Part shown: in pieces, positions 24,675 to 31,638 of the stretch
How the letters are laid out: the number at the start of each line of letters is the position of its first letter
Numbering within the stretch: position 1 is the first letter of the stretch
Assembly: GCA_020849725.1 (NCBI GenBank)
Contig: JADLAZ010000197.1
Coordinates: 1 to 31,638, forward strand
Origin: Chloroflexota bacterium
GTDB lineage: Bacteria > Chloroflexota > Chloroflexia > Thermomicrobiales > JADLAZ01
Length of the DNA stretch: 31,638 nt
Direction: 5' to 3'
Notes under the pieces: generated by a model
The model's input: only the letters and a program-made list of their open reading frames with translations
Told to the model about the DNA's origin: nothing
The model's database searches: none
Program-made: the position numbers and the translations under genes

Positions 24675-24712
24675 GTGTTACGGCCCACTGAGACGGTGAG
24701 ATGCTGTAACAC
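24675..24712. promoter_or_regulatory. Inverted repeat in a divergent intergenic region
   Basis: GTGTTAC (24675-24681) and GTAACAC (24706-24712) are perfect 7-bp arms whose centres are 31 bp apart, about three helical turns. It lies between the divergent hydrolase (-) and molybdopterin oxidoreductase (+) genes. A TATGAT-like -10 for the minus strand is at 24667-24672. A small hairpin, CCCCG-TCG-CGGGG, abuts it at 24712-24724. It is a possible operator; nothing else is recognised in the 277 bp. Confidence 0.35.
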
Positions 24713-24840
24713 CCCGTCGCGGGGACGGACTAGTGCGTGGCGGCGGCCGTCGTCGCTGCCGCATCGTAGACTCGGCGGTGGTGATCGGGTCACCGCGGGC
24801 GGTGGCGGCGCCGGCTTGCCAGTCGCCCAAGGAGGAATGC

Positions 24841-25452
24841 ATGGGGCTAGGGTCATTGTTCGGCAAGAAGGCAGAGCGGTTCCCGGCTGACGCGCCGCAG
24901 CGCACGCCACCGGGGCAGTACCTGACCGAGAAGTGGCCGGTGCTGCACTACGGTGGCGTCCCACGCATCACGCTGGCTACCTGGTCGCTGCGCCTGTGGG
25001 GCGAGGTCGAGCAGGAGACGACTCTCTCCTGGGAGGCGTTCCTGACGCTGCCCCAGCGGCAGTTTCACAACGACATCCACTGCGTGACGCGCTGGAGCAA
25101 GCTCGACAACGAGTGGGAGGGTGTCGCCATTCACGAGGTGGTGGGCCTGGTCCGGCCCAAGCCGGCGGCGACCCACGTGCTGGTTCACAGCTACAGTGGC
25201 TACACGACCAATCTGCCACTGGCCGAGTTGCTCGACGACGACGTGCTGCTGGCGACCCGGCACAGCGGTCAGGACCTGACGCCGGACCACGGCTGGCCGC
25301 TGCGATTGGTCGTGCCCAAGCTCTACTTCTGGAAGAGCGCCAAGTGGGTGCGCGGCATCGAGTTCCTGTCGCGCGACCAGGCCGGTTTCTGGGAGATGGT
25401 CGGCTACCACAACCATGGCGACCCGTGGCGTGAGGAGCGCTTCAGCGAGTGA
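24841..25452 (+). CDS. Sulfite oxidase-like molybdopterin-dependent oxidoreductase
   Basis: This 203-residue protein consists almost entirely of the oxidoreductase molybdopterin-binding domain (SUOX fold). The molybdenum-ligating cysteine is Cys81 in NDIHCVTRWSKLDNEWEGV, and the pterin-contact stretch is GWPLRLVVPKLYFWKSAKWVRGIEFL. There is no Tat or Sec signal, so it is predicted to be cytosolic, unlike periplasmic MsrP or sulfite dehydrogenase. No heme or dimerisation domain is attached. A strong AAGGAGG site is 5 nt upstream of the ATG at 24841. Its electron acceptor and substrate are unknown. It is a single gene with a hairpin after its stop. Confidence 0.9.
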   Translation: MGLGSLFGKKAERFPADAPQRTPPGQYLTEKWPVLHYGGVPRITLATWSLRLWGEVEQETTLSWEAFLTLPQRQFHNDIHCVTRWSKLDNEWEGVAIHEVVGLVRPKPAATHVLVHSYSGYTTNLPLAELLDDDVLLATRHSGQDLTPDHGWPLRLVVPKLYFWKSAKWVRGIEFLSRDQAGFWEMVGYHNHGDPWREERFSE

Positions 25453-25487
25453 CGCCCAGGGCGCGTGGCCGCCCCGCCGTGACCTTT

Positions 25488-25524
25488 CAAGCCGCCTATC
25501 CGTCTTGAGAGATGGGTCGGCTTG
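25488..25524 (+). terminator. Long hairpin after the molybdopterin oxidoreductase gene
   Basis: A 13-bp stem with one bulged T: CAAGCCG + CCTATC (25488-25500) pairs with GATGGG (25511-25516) and CGGCTTG (25518-25524), including one G-T pair. The loop is 10 nt. It lies 36 bp after the stop codon. There is no T-tract, but the position fits a terminator. Confidence 0.55.
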
Positions 25525-25611
25525 TGGCCGGCTTCGCCGTGTGCTAGCGTCGGTGGTGGCCCCGTCGATGGGTCGCCGGCCCGCGCCTGGCCAACCGAGA
25601 CGGAGTGAGCG

Positions 25612-26622
25612 ATGGCAGAGAGCTTTCGGCGGCTGCTCGTGACCGGCGGGGCCGGCTTCATTGGCAGCGCCTTCGTGCGCCGGTCGCTGGCCCACCACGA
25701 CGGCGAGGTGGTGGTGCTGGACAAGCTGACCTATGCCGGCAACCTCGGTAATCTGGCGCCGGTGGCGGCGGACCCCCGCTACCATTTCGTCCAGGGCGAC
25801 ATCGCCGACCCGACCGTCGTTGCCGAAGCGATGGCCGGCTGCGACGGCGTCGTCAACTTCGCCGCCGAGACGCACGTCGACCGCTCGCTGATCGAGCCGG
25901 GCAGCTTCATCCGCACCGATGTCCACGGCACCTGGGTGCTGCTGGAGGAAGCTCGGCGGCTGGGCGTGCGCCGGTTCGTGCAGGTCAGCACCGACGAAGT
26001 GTATGGCAGCATCGAGCACGGCTCATCGGTGGAAACGGACGCGCTGCAGCCACGCAGCCCCTATTCAGCCTCCAAAGCCGGCGGCGAAATGCAGGTGATG
26101 GCCTACCACGAGACGTGGGGGCTGCCGGCGATGATCACCCGTGGCTCCAACACCTACGGGCCGTATCAGTACCCGGAGAAAGTGCTGCCGCTGTTCATCA
26201 CCAACGCGCTGGAAGATCGAGCACTGCCGCTGTACGGCGATGGCCTGAATGTGCGGGACTGGCTGCATGTGGACGATCACTGCGCCGGCATCGACGCCGT
26301 CCTGCGGCGCGGCCAGCCGGGCGCGATCTACAATATCGGCGGCGGCAACGAGCGCACCAACCTCGAGTTGACCCGGCGTATGCTGGCACTGCTCGGCAAG
26401 CCCGAGTCGCTGATCCGGTTCGTCACCGACCGGCCCGGTCACGATCGGCGCTACTCGCTGGATTGCGCGAAGGCGCACACGCTGGGCTGGCGGCCGGTGA
26501 CGCCGTTCGAAGATGGTCTGCGGCAGACGGTCGAATGGTACGCGACCAACCGCGCCTGGTGGGAGCCGATCAAGTCGGGCGAGTACGCCGCGTACTACCA
26601 GCAGCAGTACGCCCACCGCTGA
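25612..26622 (+). CDS. rmlB: dTDP-glucose 4,6-dehydratase
   Basis: This 336-residue cytosolic enzyme of the extended SDR family converts dTDP-glucose to dTDP-4-keto-6-deoxyglucose, the entry to dTDP-rhamnose and other deoxysugars. The NAD-binding motif TGGAGFIGS is at 11-19. The catalytic Thr-Asp-Glu is in STDEVYG (126-132), and Tyr-x3-Lys in YSASK (151-155). The substrate stretch SNTYGPYQYPEKV (SNNYGPYQ in most RmlB proteins) and RDWLHVDDH are present. The ATG at 25612 follows GGAGTGAG. rmlA, rmlC and rmlD are not in the window, so the final sugar is unknown. The phosphatase gene begins about 37 bp downstream. Confidence 0.93.
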   Translation: MAESFRRLLVTGGAGFIGSAFVRRSLAHHDGEVVVLDKLTYAGNLGNLAPVAADPRYHFVQGDIADPTVVAEAMAGCDGVVNFAAETHVDRSLIEPGSFIRTDVHGTWVLLEEARRLGVRRFVQVSTDEVYGSIEHGSSVETDALQPRSPYSASKAGGEMQVMAYHETWGLPAMITRGSNTYGPYQYPEKVLPLFITNALEDRALPLYGDGLNVRDWLHVDDHCAGIDAVLRRGQPGAIYNIGGGNERTNLELTRRMLALLGKPESLIRFVTDRPGHDRRYSLDCAKAHTLGWRPVTPFEDGLRQTVEWYATNRAWWEPIKSGEYAAYYQQQYAHR

Positions 26623-26659
26623 CGCCGCGTGGCGGGCGCCGAGCCGAGAGGAGCGCTCC

Positions 26660-27403
26660 CTGCTGACGGTCGAGGTCGGCATCGCCAAGACGAACAAGTA
26701 CGCCTCGCGTGACAGCGGCGACACGGCCGAGATTGTGGAGCGGCCGGGGGGCGGCCTGTCGGTGGTGCTCGTCGATGGGCAAGGCAGTGGCGCGGCGGCC
26801 AAGATGCTCAGCAATGCTCTGGCGGGCAAGGCCGTCGCGCTGCTCAAAGAGGGCGCGCGCGACGGCGCGGTGGCGAGGGCCACGCACGACTACCTGCACC
26901 ACTACCGCGGCGGCCAGGTGTCGGCCACGCTCGACATCGTCTCGGTCGATCTCGTCAGTCGCACCGTGGTCGTGACCCGCAACAGCGACAGCCCGATGAT
27001 TGTGCGCGACGCGTCGGGTGTTCAGGCCATCGCTGGCGGGTCAGGGCCGATCGGGCCACGCCGCCACACCCGCCCAGAGGTATGGCAGTTCCCAGTCGCT
27101 GCCGGATTGGAGCTGATCGTGTTCACCGACGGCATCGCCAACGCCGGCCGGCGCGCTGGCTCATGGGAGCCGCTGGCGTACCTGGCTGGCGTCGACCGGA
27201 GCGAGTTGCCGGCGGCGGTGCTGGCCGATGGCTTGCTGGCGGCGGCGCTGACCGCCGATCAGCAGCGGGCCAACGACGACATGACCGTTGTGGCGCTGAC
27301 GATCGGCGCCGCCGGTGACCGGACTGCCCAGGATAGCGGGCCGCTCATCCGCCGACTCAGCCTCTCCTGGCCGCTGACGCTGCCCATCGGCTCGCTGCGC
27401 TGA
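26660..27403 (+). CDS. SpoIIE-type PP2C serine phosphatase, apparent CTG start
   Basis: The 247-residue protein is essentially a bare SpoIIE/PPM phosphatase domain without sensor. Metal-binding acidic residues are in VLVDGQGSGAAAK (DGQGSG at 39-44), FTDGIANAG (155-163) and NDDMTVVAL (205-213). Such enzymes usually dephosphorylate anti-sigma antagonists or other Ser/Thr phosphoproteins. No ATG, GTG or TTG lies in frame near the domain start. The nearest upstream, ATG 26513, would overlap rmlB by 110 bp. AGGAG (26649-26653) is placed 6 nt before CTG 26660, which gives the expected beginning (M/L)LTVEVGIAKTNKYA. I therefore propose CTG initiation. No partner kinase or STAS protein is adjacent. 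Confidence 0.82.
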   Translation: MLTVEVGIAKTNKYASRDSGDTAEIVERPGGGLSVVLVDGQGSGAAAKMLSNALAGKAVALLKEGARDGAVARATHDYLHHYRGGQVSATLDIVSVDLVSRTVVVTRNSDSPMIVRDASGVQAIAGGSGPIGPRRHTRPEVWQFPVAAGLELIVFTDGIANAGRRAGSWEPLAYLAGVDRSELPAAVLADGLLAAALTADQQRANDDMTVVALTIGAAGDRTAQDSGPLIRRLSLSWPLTLPIGSLR

Positions 27404-27493
27404 GGCGGCCGCACCCACTGGTCGCCGCGTGCCGCTCCGTCCACCACAGCGCGCGCCAGGGTGGCCGACGCGGTAGGATGTGTGGGGGCGAGC

Positions 27494-27946
27494 ATGGCAA
27501 TCGATCTGGCGACGATTCCCGACTGGGCGCGACGTCCGGTGAGCCGGCCGGCCGGCCACCGGCCGCGCGTGGTCCTGGTTGGGCCGTGCGCCGGCGGGAA
27601 GTCGACGCTGGCGGCCGCGCTGCTGGGCGACGGCTACGATGCCGTTGCGCTCGCCCAAGAGCACTCGGAGGTGCCGCATCTGTGGGCGCTGTCACGACCG
27701 GACGCGCTGATCTACCTGGCGGTGACGCTGGCGGTCATTCGGCAGCGGCGGGCGGCGCCGAATTGGCCGGCGGCCATCTACCAGCGCCAGCTCCGGCGCC
27801 TCACGCTGGCGCTGGCGCACGCGACGGTCTACATCGACACAGACCGCCGCCAGCCGGCCGGCGTGCTGGCCGTCGCGCGGGCTGGGCTGCTCGCCGCTGG
27901 CGTTGTCGTGGCGAAAGATCTGGTCGCGGATGGAGGTAGGAACTAA
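27494..27946 (+). CDS. Small P-loop NTP-binding protein
   Basis: The 150-residue protein has a clear Walker A motif, GPCAGGKST, at residues 30-38 after a short strand (RVVLVG). DALIYLAVTLAVIRQRR at about 77-93 resembles a Walker-B/lid region of small nucleotide or shikimate kinases. No family name is certain. It could be a nucleoside or small-molecule kinase or a regulatory NTPase. ATG 27494 follows a GGGGG stretch. It lies 90 bp after the phosphatase gene and 83 bp before the ECF sigma gene, all on the same strand. The absence of an adenylate-kinase LID motif and its small size argue against Adk. Confidence 0.72.
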   Translation: MAIDLATIPDWARRPVSRPAGHRPRVVLVGPCAGGKSTLAAALLGDGYDAVALAQEHSEVPHLWALSRPDALIYLAVTLAVIRQRRAAPNWPAAIYQRQLRRLTLALAHATVYIDTDRRQPAGVLAVARAGLLAAGVVVAKDLVADGGRN

Positions 27947-27983
27947 GCGGGGGCGCCGGTCGCACGGTGGTCCGCGCGGTGGT

Positions 27984-28008
27984 GAAACCCTGCCGGCGCG
28001 CCGCCGTA
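27984..28008 (+). promoter_or_regulatory. Possible ECF-type promoter of the sigma factor gene
   Basis: GAAAC (27984-27988) is followed after 16 nt by CGTA (28005-28008), resembling the AAC...CGT pattern of many ECF-dependent promoters. Transcription would start about 15 nt before the ATG at 28030. If right, the sigma factor would activate its own gene. Confidence 0.35.
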
Positions 28009-28029
28009 GATAGGCACGAGGAGAGCACG

Positions 28030-28617
28030 ATGTCGGGCACGCGCTCGCGGCTCGAAGAGGCCCAACTCATCGCGCAGGCCCAGAGCGGTGACCAGCTGGC
28101 GTTTGCCGAGCTGGTGGAGCGGTATCAGGTCGCCGTGTACAACCTGTGCGCGCGCATGCTCGGCCAGAGCCAGGATGCCGAGGACGCGGCGCAGGAGGTG
28201 TTTCTCCGCATCTACCGGCAACTGGGCAGCTACAAGTCGGCGCATCGGTTCTCTACCTGGGTGCTGTCGATCGCCTCCCATTACTGCATCGATCAACTCC
28301 GCAAGCGACGCTTCAGTCTGGTTCCACTCGACTCGATCGTTCCCTGGGCGCGCAGCCGGCAGGCATCGCCCGATGAGGTCGCGATTGAGGGCGAGCGTCG
28401 CACCGACATTCAACGCCTGCTGGAAGCCTTGCCCGAGAAGTATCGCGTGGCCGTGGTGCTGCGCTACTGGTACGACCTGTCGTATGCCGAGATCGGCCAG
28501 GTGCTGGAGTTGCCCGAGAACACCGTCAAGACACGTCTCCACCGTGCTCGCCAGATGCTGGCGGGAGCCTTGGAGCAGCAGGAGAAGCGCCAGGGTGTCG
28601 TGTCGCGAGCTGTCTGA
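28030..28617 (+). CDS. ECF (group IV) RNA polymerase sigma factor
   Basis: The 195-residue protein contains sigma region 2 (about 25-95, with LCARMLGQSQDAEDAAQEVF and the -10 recognition part FSTWVLSIASHYCIDQLRKR) and region 4 (about 128-182, helix-turn-helix SYAEIGQVLELPENTVKTRL). No region 1.1 or 3 is present, as in ECF factors. It is expected to redirect RNA polymerase to a stress regulon when released from its anti-sigma factor, which is the next, overlapping gene. The ATG at 28030 follows GAGGAGAG. A candidate self-regulated promoter is at 27984-28008. The inducing signal is unknown. Confidence 0.94.
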   Translation: MSGTRSRLEEAQLIAQAQSGDQLAFAELVERYQVAVYNLCARMLGQSQDAEDAAQEVFLRIYRQLGSYKSAHRFSTWVLSIASHYCIDQLRKRRFSLVPLDSIVPWARSRQASPDEVAIEGERRTDIQRLLEALPEKYRVAVVLRYWYDLSYAEIGQVLELPENTVKTRLHRARQMLAGALEQQEKRQGVVSRAV

Positions 28618-29143
28618 TCAGCAACTGTGGCTCTTTCTCGATCGCGAGTGTGGCGCCGATGAGCGCCGGGCGATCGAGGCGCATCTGGCCGGCTGCGCCG
28701 ACTGTCCCGATCGGCTGGCGGCGATGCGCCGGCGCCCGCTCACCCTGGGTGAGCAGCGGCTGATGGCGCCGCCGCCCGATTTTCAGCGCCGGGTCATGGC
28801 GCGCATTCTGGTCGACTCGCAGGCGAACTGGCGAGAGCGGCACTGGGCGGCGCCGCTGTGGTCGCCGCGCCGCGCGGCTGGGTTCGCCGGCACGGCGCTG
28901 CTCGTCTCGCTCAGCAGCGCGCTCATTGTCGGCGCGGCGCTGGCAGCGCCGCTGGTGGCCGCCGTGCCGGCCGAAGGACCGCCGCTGGCCAACAGCATGG
29001 CGCTGGCCGTGCGCGGCCTGGTGCAACCGTTGCAGGGGCTATTCCGGGCCTGGGCCTGGCTGATCCTGCTGCTGGGCATGCTCGCGGTGCTGGTGGTGCT
29101 GGCTGCACGTGCAATGATCGTACACCTGCGCCGCTCGATCTAG
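28595..29143 (+). CDS. Membrane-bound zinc-type anti-sigma factor
   Basis: The 182-residue protein begins with an anti-sigma (ZAS-like) domain: EAHLAGCADC with the H-x3-C-x2-C zinc motif (His30, Cys34, Cys37). A linker with PPPDFQRRVMARI follows, then two membrane segments (about 97-120 and 153-172) and a short basic tail. It should hold the ECF sigma factor at the membrane. GTG 28595 overlaps the sigma gene by 23 bp, indicating translational coupling and matched synthesis. AGGAG lies about 11 nt upstream. The short loop between the two membrane segments (about 30 residues, outside) is the only exposed sensor-like part. Confidence 0.85.
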   Translation: MSCRELSDQQLWLFLDRECGADERRAIEAHLAGCADCPDRLAAMRRRPLTLGEQRLMAPPPDFQRRVMARILVDSQANWRERHWAAPLWSPRRAAGFAGTALLVSLSSALIVGAALAAPLVAAVPAEGPPLANSMALAVRGLVQPLQGLFRAWAWLILLLGMLAVLVVLAARAMIVHLRRSI

Positions 29144-29165
29144 CGGAGGCGTGGGTCGTGCCCGA

Positions 29166-29207
29166 GCGTCCGAACGTCCCGATCGCGCGGTGCGGGCGTG
29201 TGGACGC
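29166..29207 (+). terminator. Hairpin after the sigma/anti-sigma operon
   Basis: GCGTCC (29166-29171), ACG (29174-29176) and CCCG (29178-29181) pair with CGGG (29193-29196), CGT (29197-29199) and GGACGC (29202-29207), giving 13 pairs with a small internal loop and one bulge. It starts 23 bp after the stop codon. No T-tract. Confidence 0.45.
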
Positions 29208-29417
29208 ATCCGGGAGCGCAGTACTAGCGTAGGGACTTGCAGACAGCGTCTCATCTCTTGTATCCTTGCGATACGACGATGATGTCCGAACCTCTGCCGC
29301 GTCGGTGATCCCGTTTTGAGCGGAACAGCGTTGTTGTATCGACGCGGTGGCGCTTGTCCTGGCGGCAGCGCTGGCCGTGCGGGCCAGCAAGTTGGTTGCC
29401 GGACGAGCCTCGCGGGC

Positions 29418-29487
29418 GGGAGCGCATCCGCTCCCCCGTGGCCCTTCGCCACCGGTACCAATGGTGGCGCAATCTATGCGTACCGGT
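29418..29487 (+). other. Cluster of overlapping inverted repeats in the prkA leader region
   Basis: GGGAGCG/CGCTCCC (29418-29424 and 29429-29435, 4-nt loop) is followed by GTGGC (29438-29442), GCCACC (29448-29453) and GGTGGC (29463-29468). The middle arm can pair with either neighbour. In addition ACCGGTAC (29451-29458) and GTACCGGT (29480-29487) are perfect 8-bp arms 21 nt apart and compete with the same region. The layout allows mutually exclusive folds. Confidence 0.5.
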
Positions 29488-29863
29488 TGATCAGGCCGCT
29501 TCTGCACCTGGCCAACCTTTCGCTATAGCCCGTCTGGACGTCGCTGAGGTCGGCGCCCGGCGTCCGCCACATCATTCATGCTCCGCACCTGGGGCGAGAC
29601 CGCGACCACGTGTCCCGGCAGCACCACGGCACGACAGCCGCTCTGCAATCGGTGCCCCCTCCGGTTCTGGCGCCCGCGCCTCCCCTGATTGATCTCCCCG
29701 CGCTAGAGAGTTCGTTGCCTGGCTGCCGGTGACCGCCGGTGCAAGCCAAGGTGGGCCGCGCATATGCGGAGCGTGACCGGGAACAGCGACGCGCGGGGCG
29801 TGTGCCGAACGACCCTCAGTCAGCACCACAGCCTGGCGGTGGCGTCGAAAGGATGGGACACCG

Positions 29864-31638
29864 ATGGACTTGATGACGCGTCTCGAGCAATACCGCCTCG
29901 AAGAGAAGCATCTCGCCTGGACCGGCACGTTCGCGGACTATTTCGAGATCGTGCGCCAGCGCCCGACCGTCGCTCAACTGGCGCACGCGCGCATCTACAG
30001 CATGATCGTCGATGCGGGCGTGGACACCGACGACGCGAGCCGGCCGCACTATCACTTCTTCGATAACGAGATCTACGGCCTGGAAAGAACGATCGAGCAG
30101 ATCGTCGAGTACTTCCGCTCGGCCAGCCAGCGGCTGGAGGTGCGCAAGCGCATCCTCCTGCTGATGGGACCGGTTGGCGGCGGCAAGAGCACGATCGTGT
30201 CACTGCTCAAGCGGGGTCTGGAGAAGTACTCACGCATCGAGAGCGGCGCCGTCTACGCCATCCAGGGCTGCCCGATGCACGAGGACCCGCTGCATCTGGT
30301 GCCGGAGGGGCTGCGCGACGAGGTGCTGCGCGAGTACGGCGTCTTCATTGAGGGCGATCTCTGTCCGCAGTGCCGGCTGAACCTGGAGCAGCAGTGGGCC
30401 AACGACATCCAGCGCGTGCCGGTCGAGCGCATTGTCTTCTCGGAGAAGAGCCGGCGCGGCATCGGCACCTTCACGCCGACCGACCCAAAGAGCCAGGACA
30501 TCTCCGAGCTGGTCGGCAGCATCGACCTGTCGACGATCGGCGAGGTCGGTGTCGAGAGTGACCCACGCGCCTACCGCTTTGACGGTGAGCTGAACATCGC
30601 CAATCGTGGGCTGATGGAGTTCATCGAGATGCTGAAGGTTGATGAGAAGTTCCTGTACGTGCTGCTGACGCTGACGCAGGAGCAGAACATCAAGACCGGC
30701 CGCTTCTCGATGATCTATGCCGATGAGGTCATCGTCTCGCACACCAACGAGCACGAGTACCAGTCGTTCGTCGGCAACCGCAAGAACGAGGCGCTCCAGG
30801 ACCGCATCATCCTGGTGAAGGTGCCCTACAACCTGCGCGTCTCCGATGAGGTCAAGATCTACCAGAAGCTGCTGCGCCAGAGCAACATCGCCGGCCGCGT
30901 CCACGTCGCGCCGTACACGCTGGAAACTGCGGCGACCTTCGCCGTTCTGTCGCGCCTGGAGGAGAGCAAGAAGGCCGGCATGACGCTGCTGAAGAAGCTG
31001 AAACTCTACGATGGCAAGCAGGTCGAGGACATGACCGACAAGGACATCCGCGAGCTGCAGGAGGAGGCTAAGCGCGAGGGCATGGACGGCATTTCGCCGC
31101 GCTATGTCATCAACCGGCTGTCGGCAGCGATGGCCAGGGAGACGACGACCTGCATCACGCCGATCGACGCCTTGCGCAGCCTGCGCGACGGCCTCGACCA
31201 GCACACCAGTATCGCCGCCGACGAGCGCGAGCGACTGCTGAACCTGATCGCCGAGGCCCGCCGCGAGTACGACGAGATCGCTAAGAAGGAAGTGCAGCGG
31301 GCCTTCGTCTACGCCTTCGAAGAGTCGGCCCGGACGTTGCTGAACAACTACCTCGACAATGTCGAGGCCTACTGCAATCGGAGCAAGGTCGTCGACCCGA
31401 TCACCGAAGAGCCGAGCGAGCCGGACGAGAAGCTGATGCGCTCGATCGAGGAGCAGATCGGCGTCACCGAGAACAGCAAGAAAGCCTTCCGCGAGGAGAT
31501 CCTGATCCGGTTGTCGTCGCTGGCGCGCCGCGGCCAGAAGTTCGAGTACACCTCGCACGACCGGCTCAAGGAGGCGATCGAGAAGAAGCTGTTCGCCGAC
31601 CTGCGCGATGTCGTCAAGATCACCACCAGCACCAAGAC
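29864..31638 (+). CDS. prkA: PrkA family serine protein kinase / AAA+ protein (3' end cut off)
   Basis: The frame is open from ATG 29864 to the window edge (591 residues; full PrkA is about 630-690). The N-terminal AAA+-type domain has Walker A GPVGGGKST (102-110) and the family stretch YAIQGCPMHEDPLHLVP (131-147). A CPQC pair is at 167-170. Further matches are IVFSEKSRRGIGTFTPTDPK, NRGLMEFIEMLKV and ISPRYVINRLSAAMA. PrkA/YeaG proteins act in starvation, sporulation and nitrogen stress; both kinase and ATP-dependent protease activities have been reported. AAAGGA is about 10 nt before the ATG. Usual partners (YeaH/YhbH and SpoVR) would lie beyond the window. It follows a long structured non-coding region. 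Confidence 0.95.
   Translation, partial: MDLMTRLEQYRLEEKHLAWTGTFADYFEIVRQRPTVAQLAHARIYSMIVDAGVDTDDASRPHYHFFDNEIYGLERTIEQIVEYFRSASQRLEVRKRILLLMGPVGGGKSTIVSLLKRGLEKYSRIESGAVYAIQGCPMHEDPLHLVPEGLRDEVLREYGVFIEGDLCPQCRLNLEQQWANDIQRVPVERIVFSEKSRRGIGTFTPTDPKSQDISELVGSIDLSTIGEVGVESDPRAYRFDGELNIANRGLMEFIEMLKVDEKFLYVLLTLTQEQNIKTGRFSMIYADEVIVSHTNEHEYQSFVGNRKNEALQDRIILVKVPYNLRVSDEVKIYQKLLRQSNIAGRVHVAPYTLETAATFAVLSRLEESKKAGMTLLKKLKLYDGKQVEDMTDKDIRELQEEAKREGMDGISPRYVINRLSAAMARETTTCITPIDALRSLRDGLDQHTSIAADERERLLNLIAEARREYDEIAKKEVQRAFVYAFEESARTLLNNYLDNVEAYCNRSKVVDPITEEPSEPDEKLMRSIEEQIGVTENSKKAFREEILIRLSSLARRGQKFEYTSHDRLKEAIEKKLFADLRDVVKITTSTK

Larger units (their letters stand above)
29144..29863. other. 720-bp non-coding stretch upstream of prkA
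   Basis: No convincing gene is seen on either strand; the frames present lack ribosome-binding sites and recognisable domains. The base composition looks less GC-rich in 29230-29360 and 29470-29600. It holds a hairpin just after the anti-sigma gene (29166-29207) and a cluster of inverted repeats at 29418-29487. It also has a small GTATC/GATAC hairpin near 29262 and a TATAGC (29523-29528) that could be a -10 box. I could not match it to a known riboswitch, SRP RNA, 6S RNA or T-box. Confidence 0.6.

Noticed and set aside
29144..29863. Known structured RNA (SRP RNA, T-box, c-di-GMP or TPP riboswitch)
   Set aside because: None of the conserved core sequences of these families is recognisable here.

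Overview
The window is GC-rich bacterial chromosome (very roughly two-thirds G+C), densely packed with genes on both strands. No rRNA, phage, transposase or CRISPR array is visible. The gene mix suggests a monoderm-like, non-proteobacterial organism: a HemQ-type coproheme decarboxylase, Rex, a Gram-positive-style LexA-like box, a PrkA kinase, split transketolase genes, a decaprenyl-phosphate phosphoribosyltransferase-like UbiA protein and small SpoIIE-type phosphatases. I read this as Chloroflexota, perhaps near Thermomicrobia. That is inference from gene content, not a database result.

Layout. 1-2419 (+): the two halves of a transketolase (the first cut by the window edge), separated by a 7-bp tandem repeat, then an unknown membrane protein. 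2432-3871 (-): a GlcD-like FAD oxidase. 3872-4147: a divergent intergenic region whose last 136 bp are 17 units of an 8-bp tandem repeat running up to the start codon of a chromate transporter (4148-5347, +). 5481-6731 (+): a lipoprotein with Asp-box repeats. 6859-8421 (-): a PIG-L deacetylase and HemQ. 8534-9949 (+): a secreted SGNH hydrolase and a small Cys/His protein. 9973-11773 (-): gamma-carbonic anhydrase and acyl-CoA dehydrogenase. 11898-15272 (-): birA, prs, glmU and tRNA-Gln. 15469-19165 (+): two tandem flippase-like membrane proteins, Rex and another membrane protein. 19162-24563 (-): gyrA, a phosphoribosyl-polyprenol synthase and a membrane-anchored putative glycoside hydrolase. 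24841-31638 (+): a molybdopterin oxidoreductase, rmlB, a SpoIIE-type phosphatase with an apparent CTG start, a P-loop protein, an ECF sigma/anti-sigma pair, a 720-bp non-coding stretch, and a prkA cut by the window edge.

How they may work together. GlmU (UDP-GlcNAc), Prs (PRPP), the PRPP-using UbiA protein, RmlB (dTDP-sugars), the two flippase-like proteins and the anchored glycoside hydrolase form a loose cell-envelope glycan theme. The block from the phosphatase to PrkA looks like stress signalling: phosphatase, small nucleotide-binding protein, sigma/anti-sigma, and a kinase/AAA+ protein behind a long structured leader. This block is the best candidate here for an under-described system, but the functional link is only proximity. 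The remaining genes are housekeeping or general metabolism.
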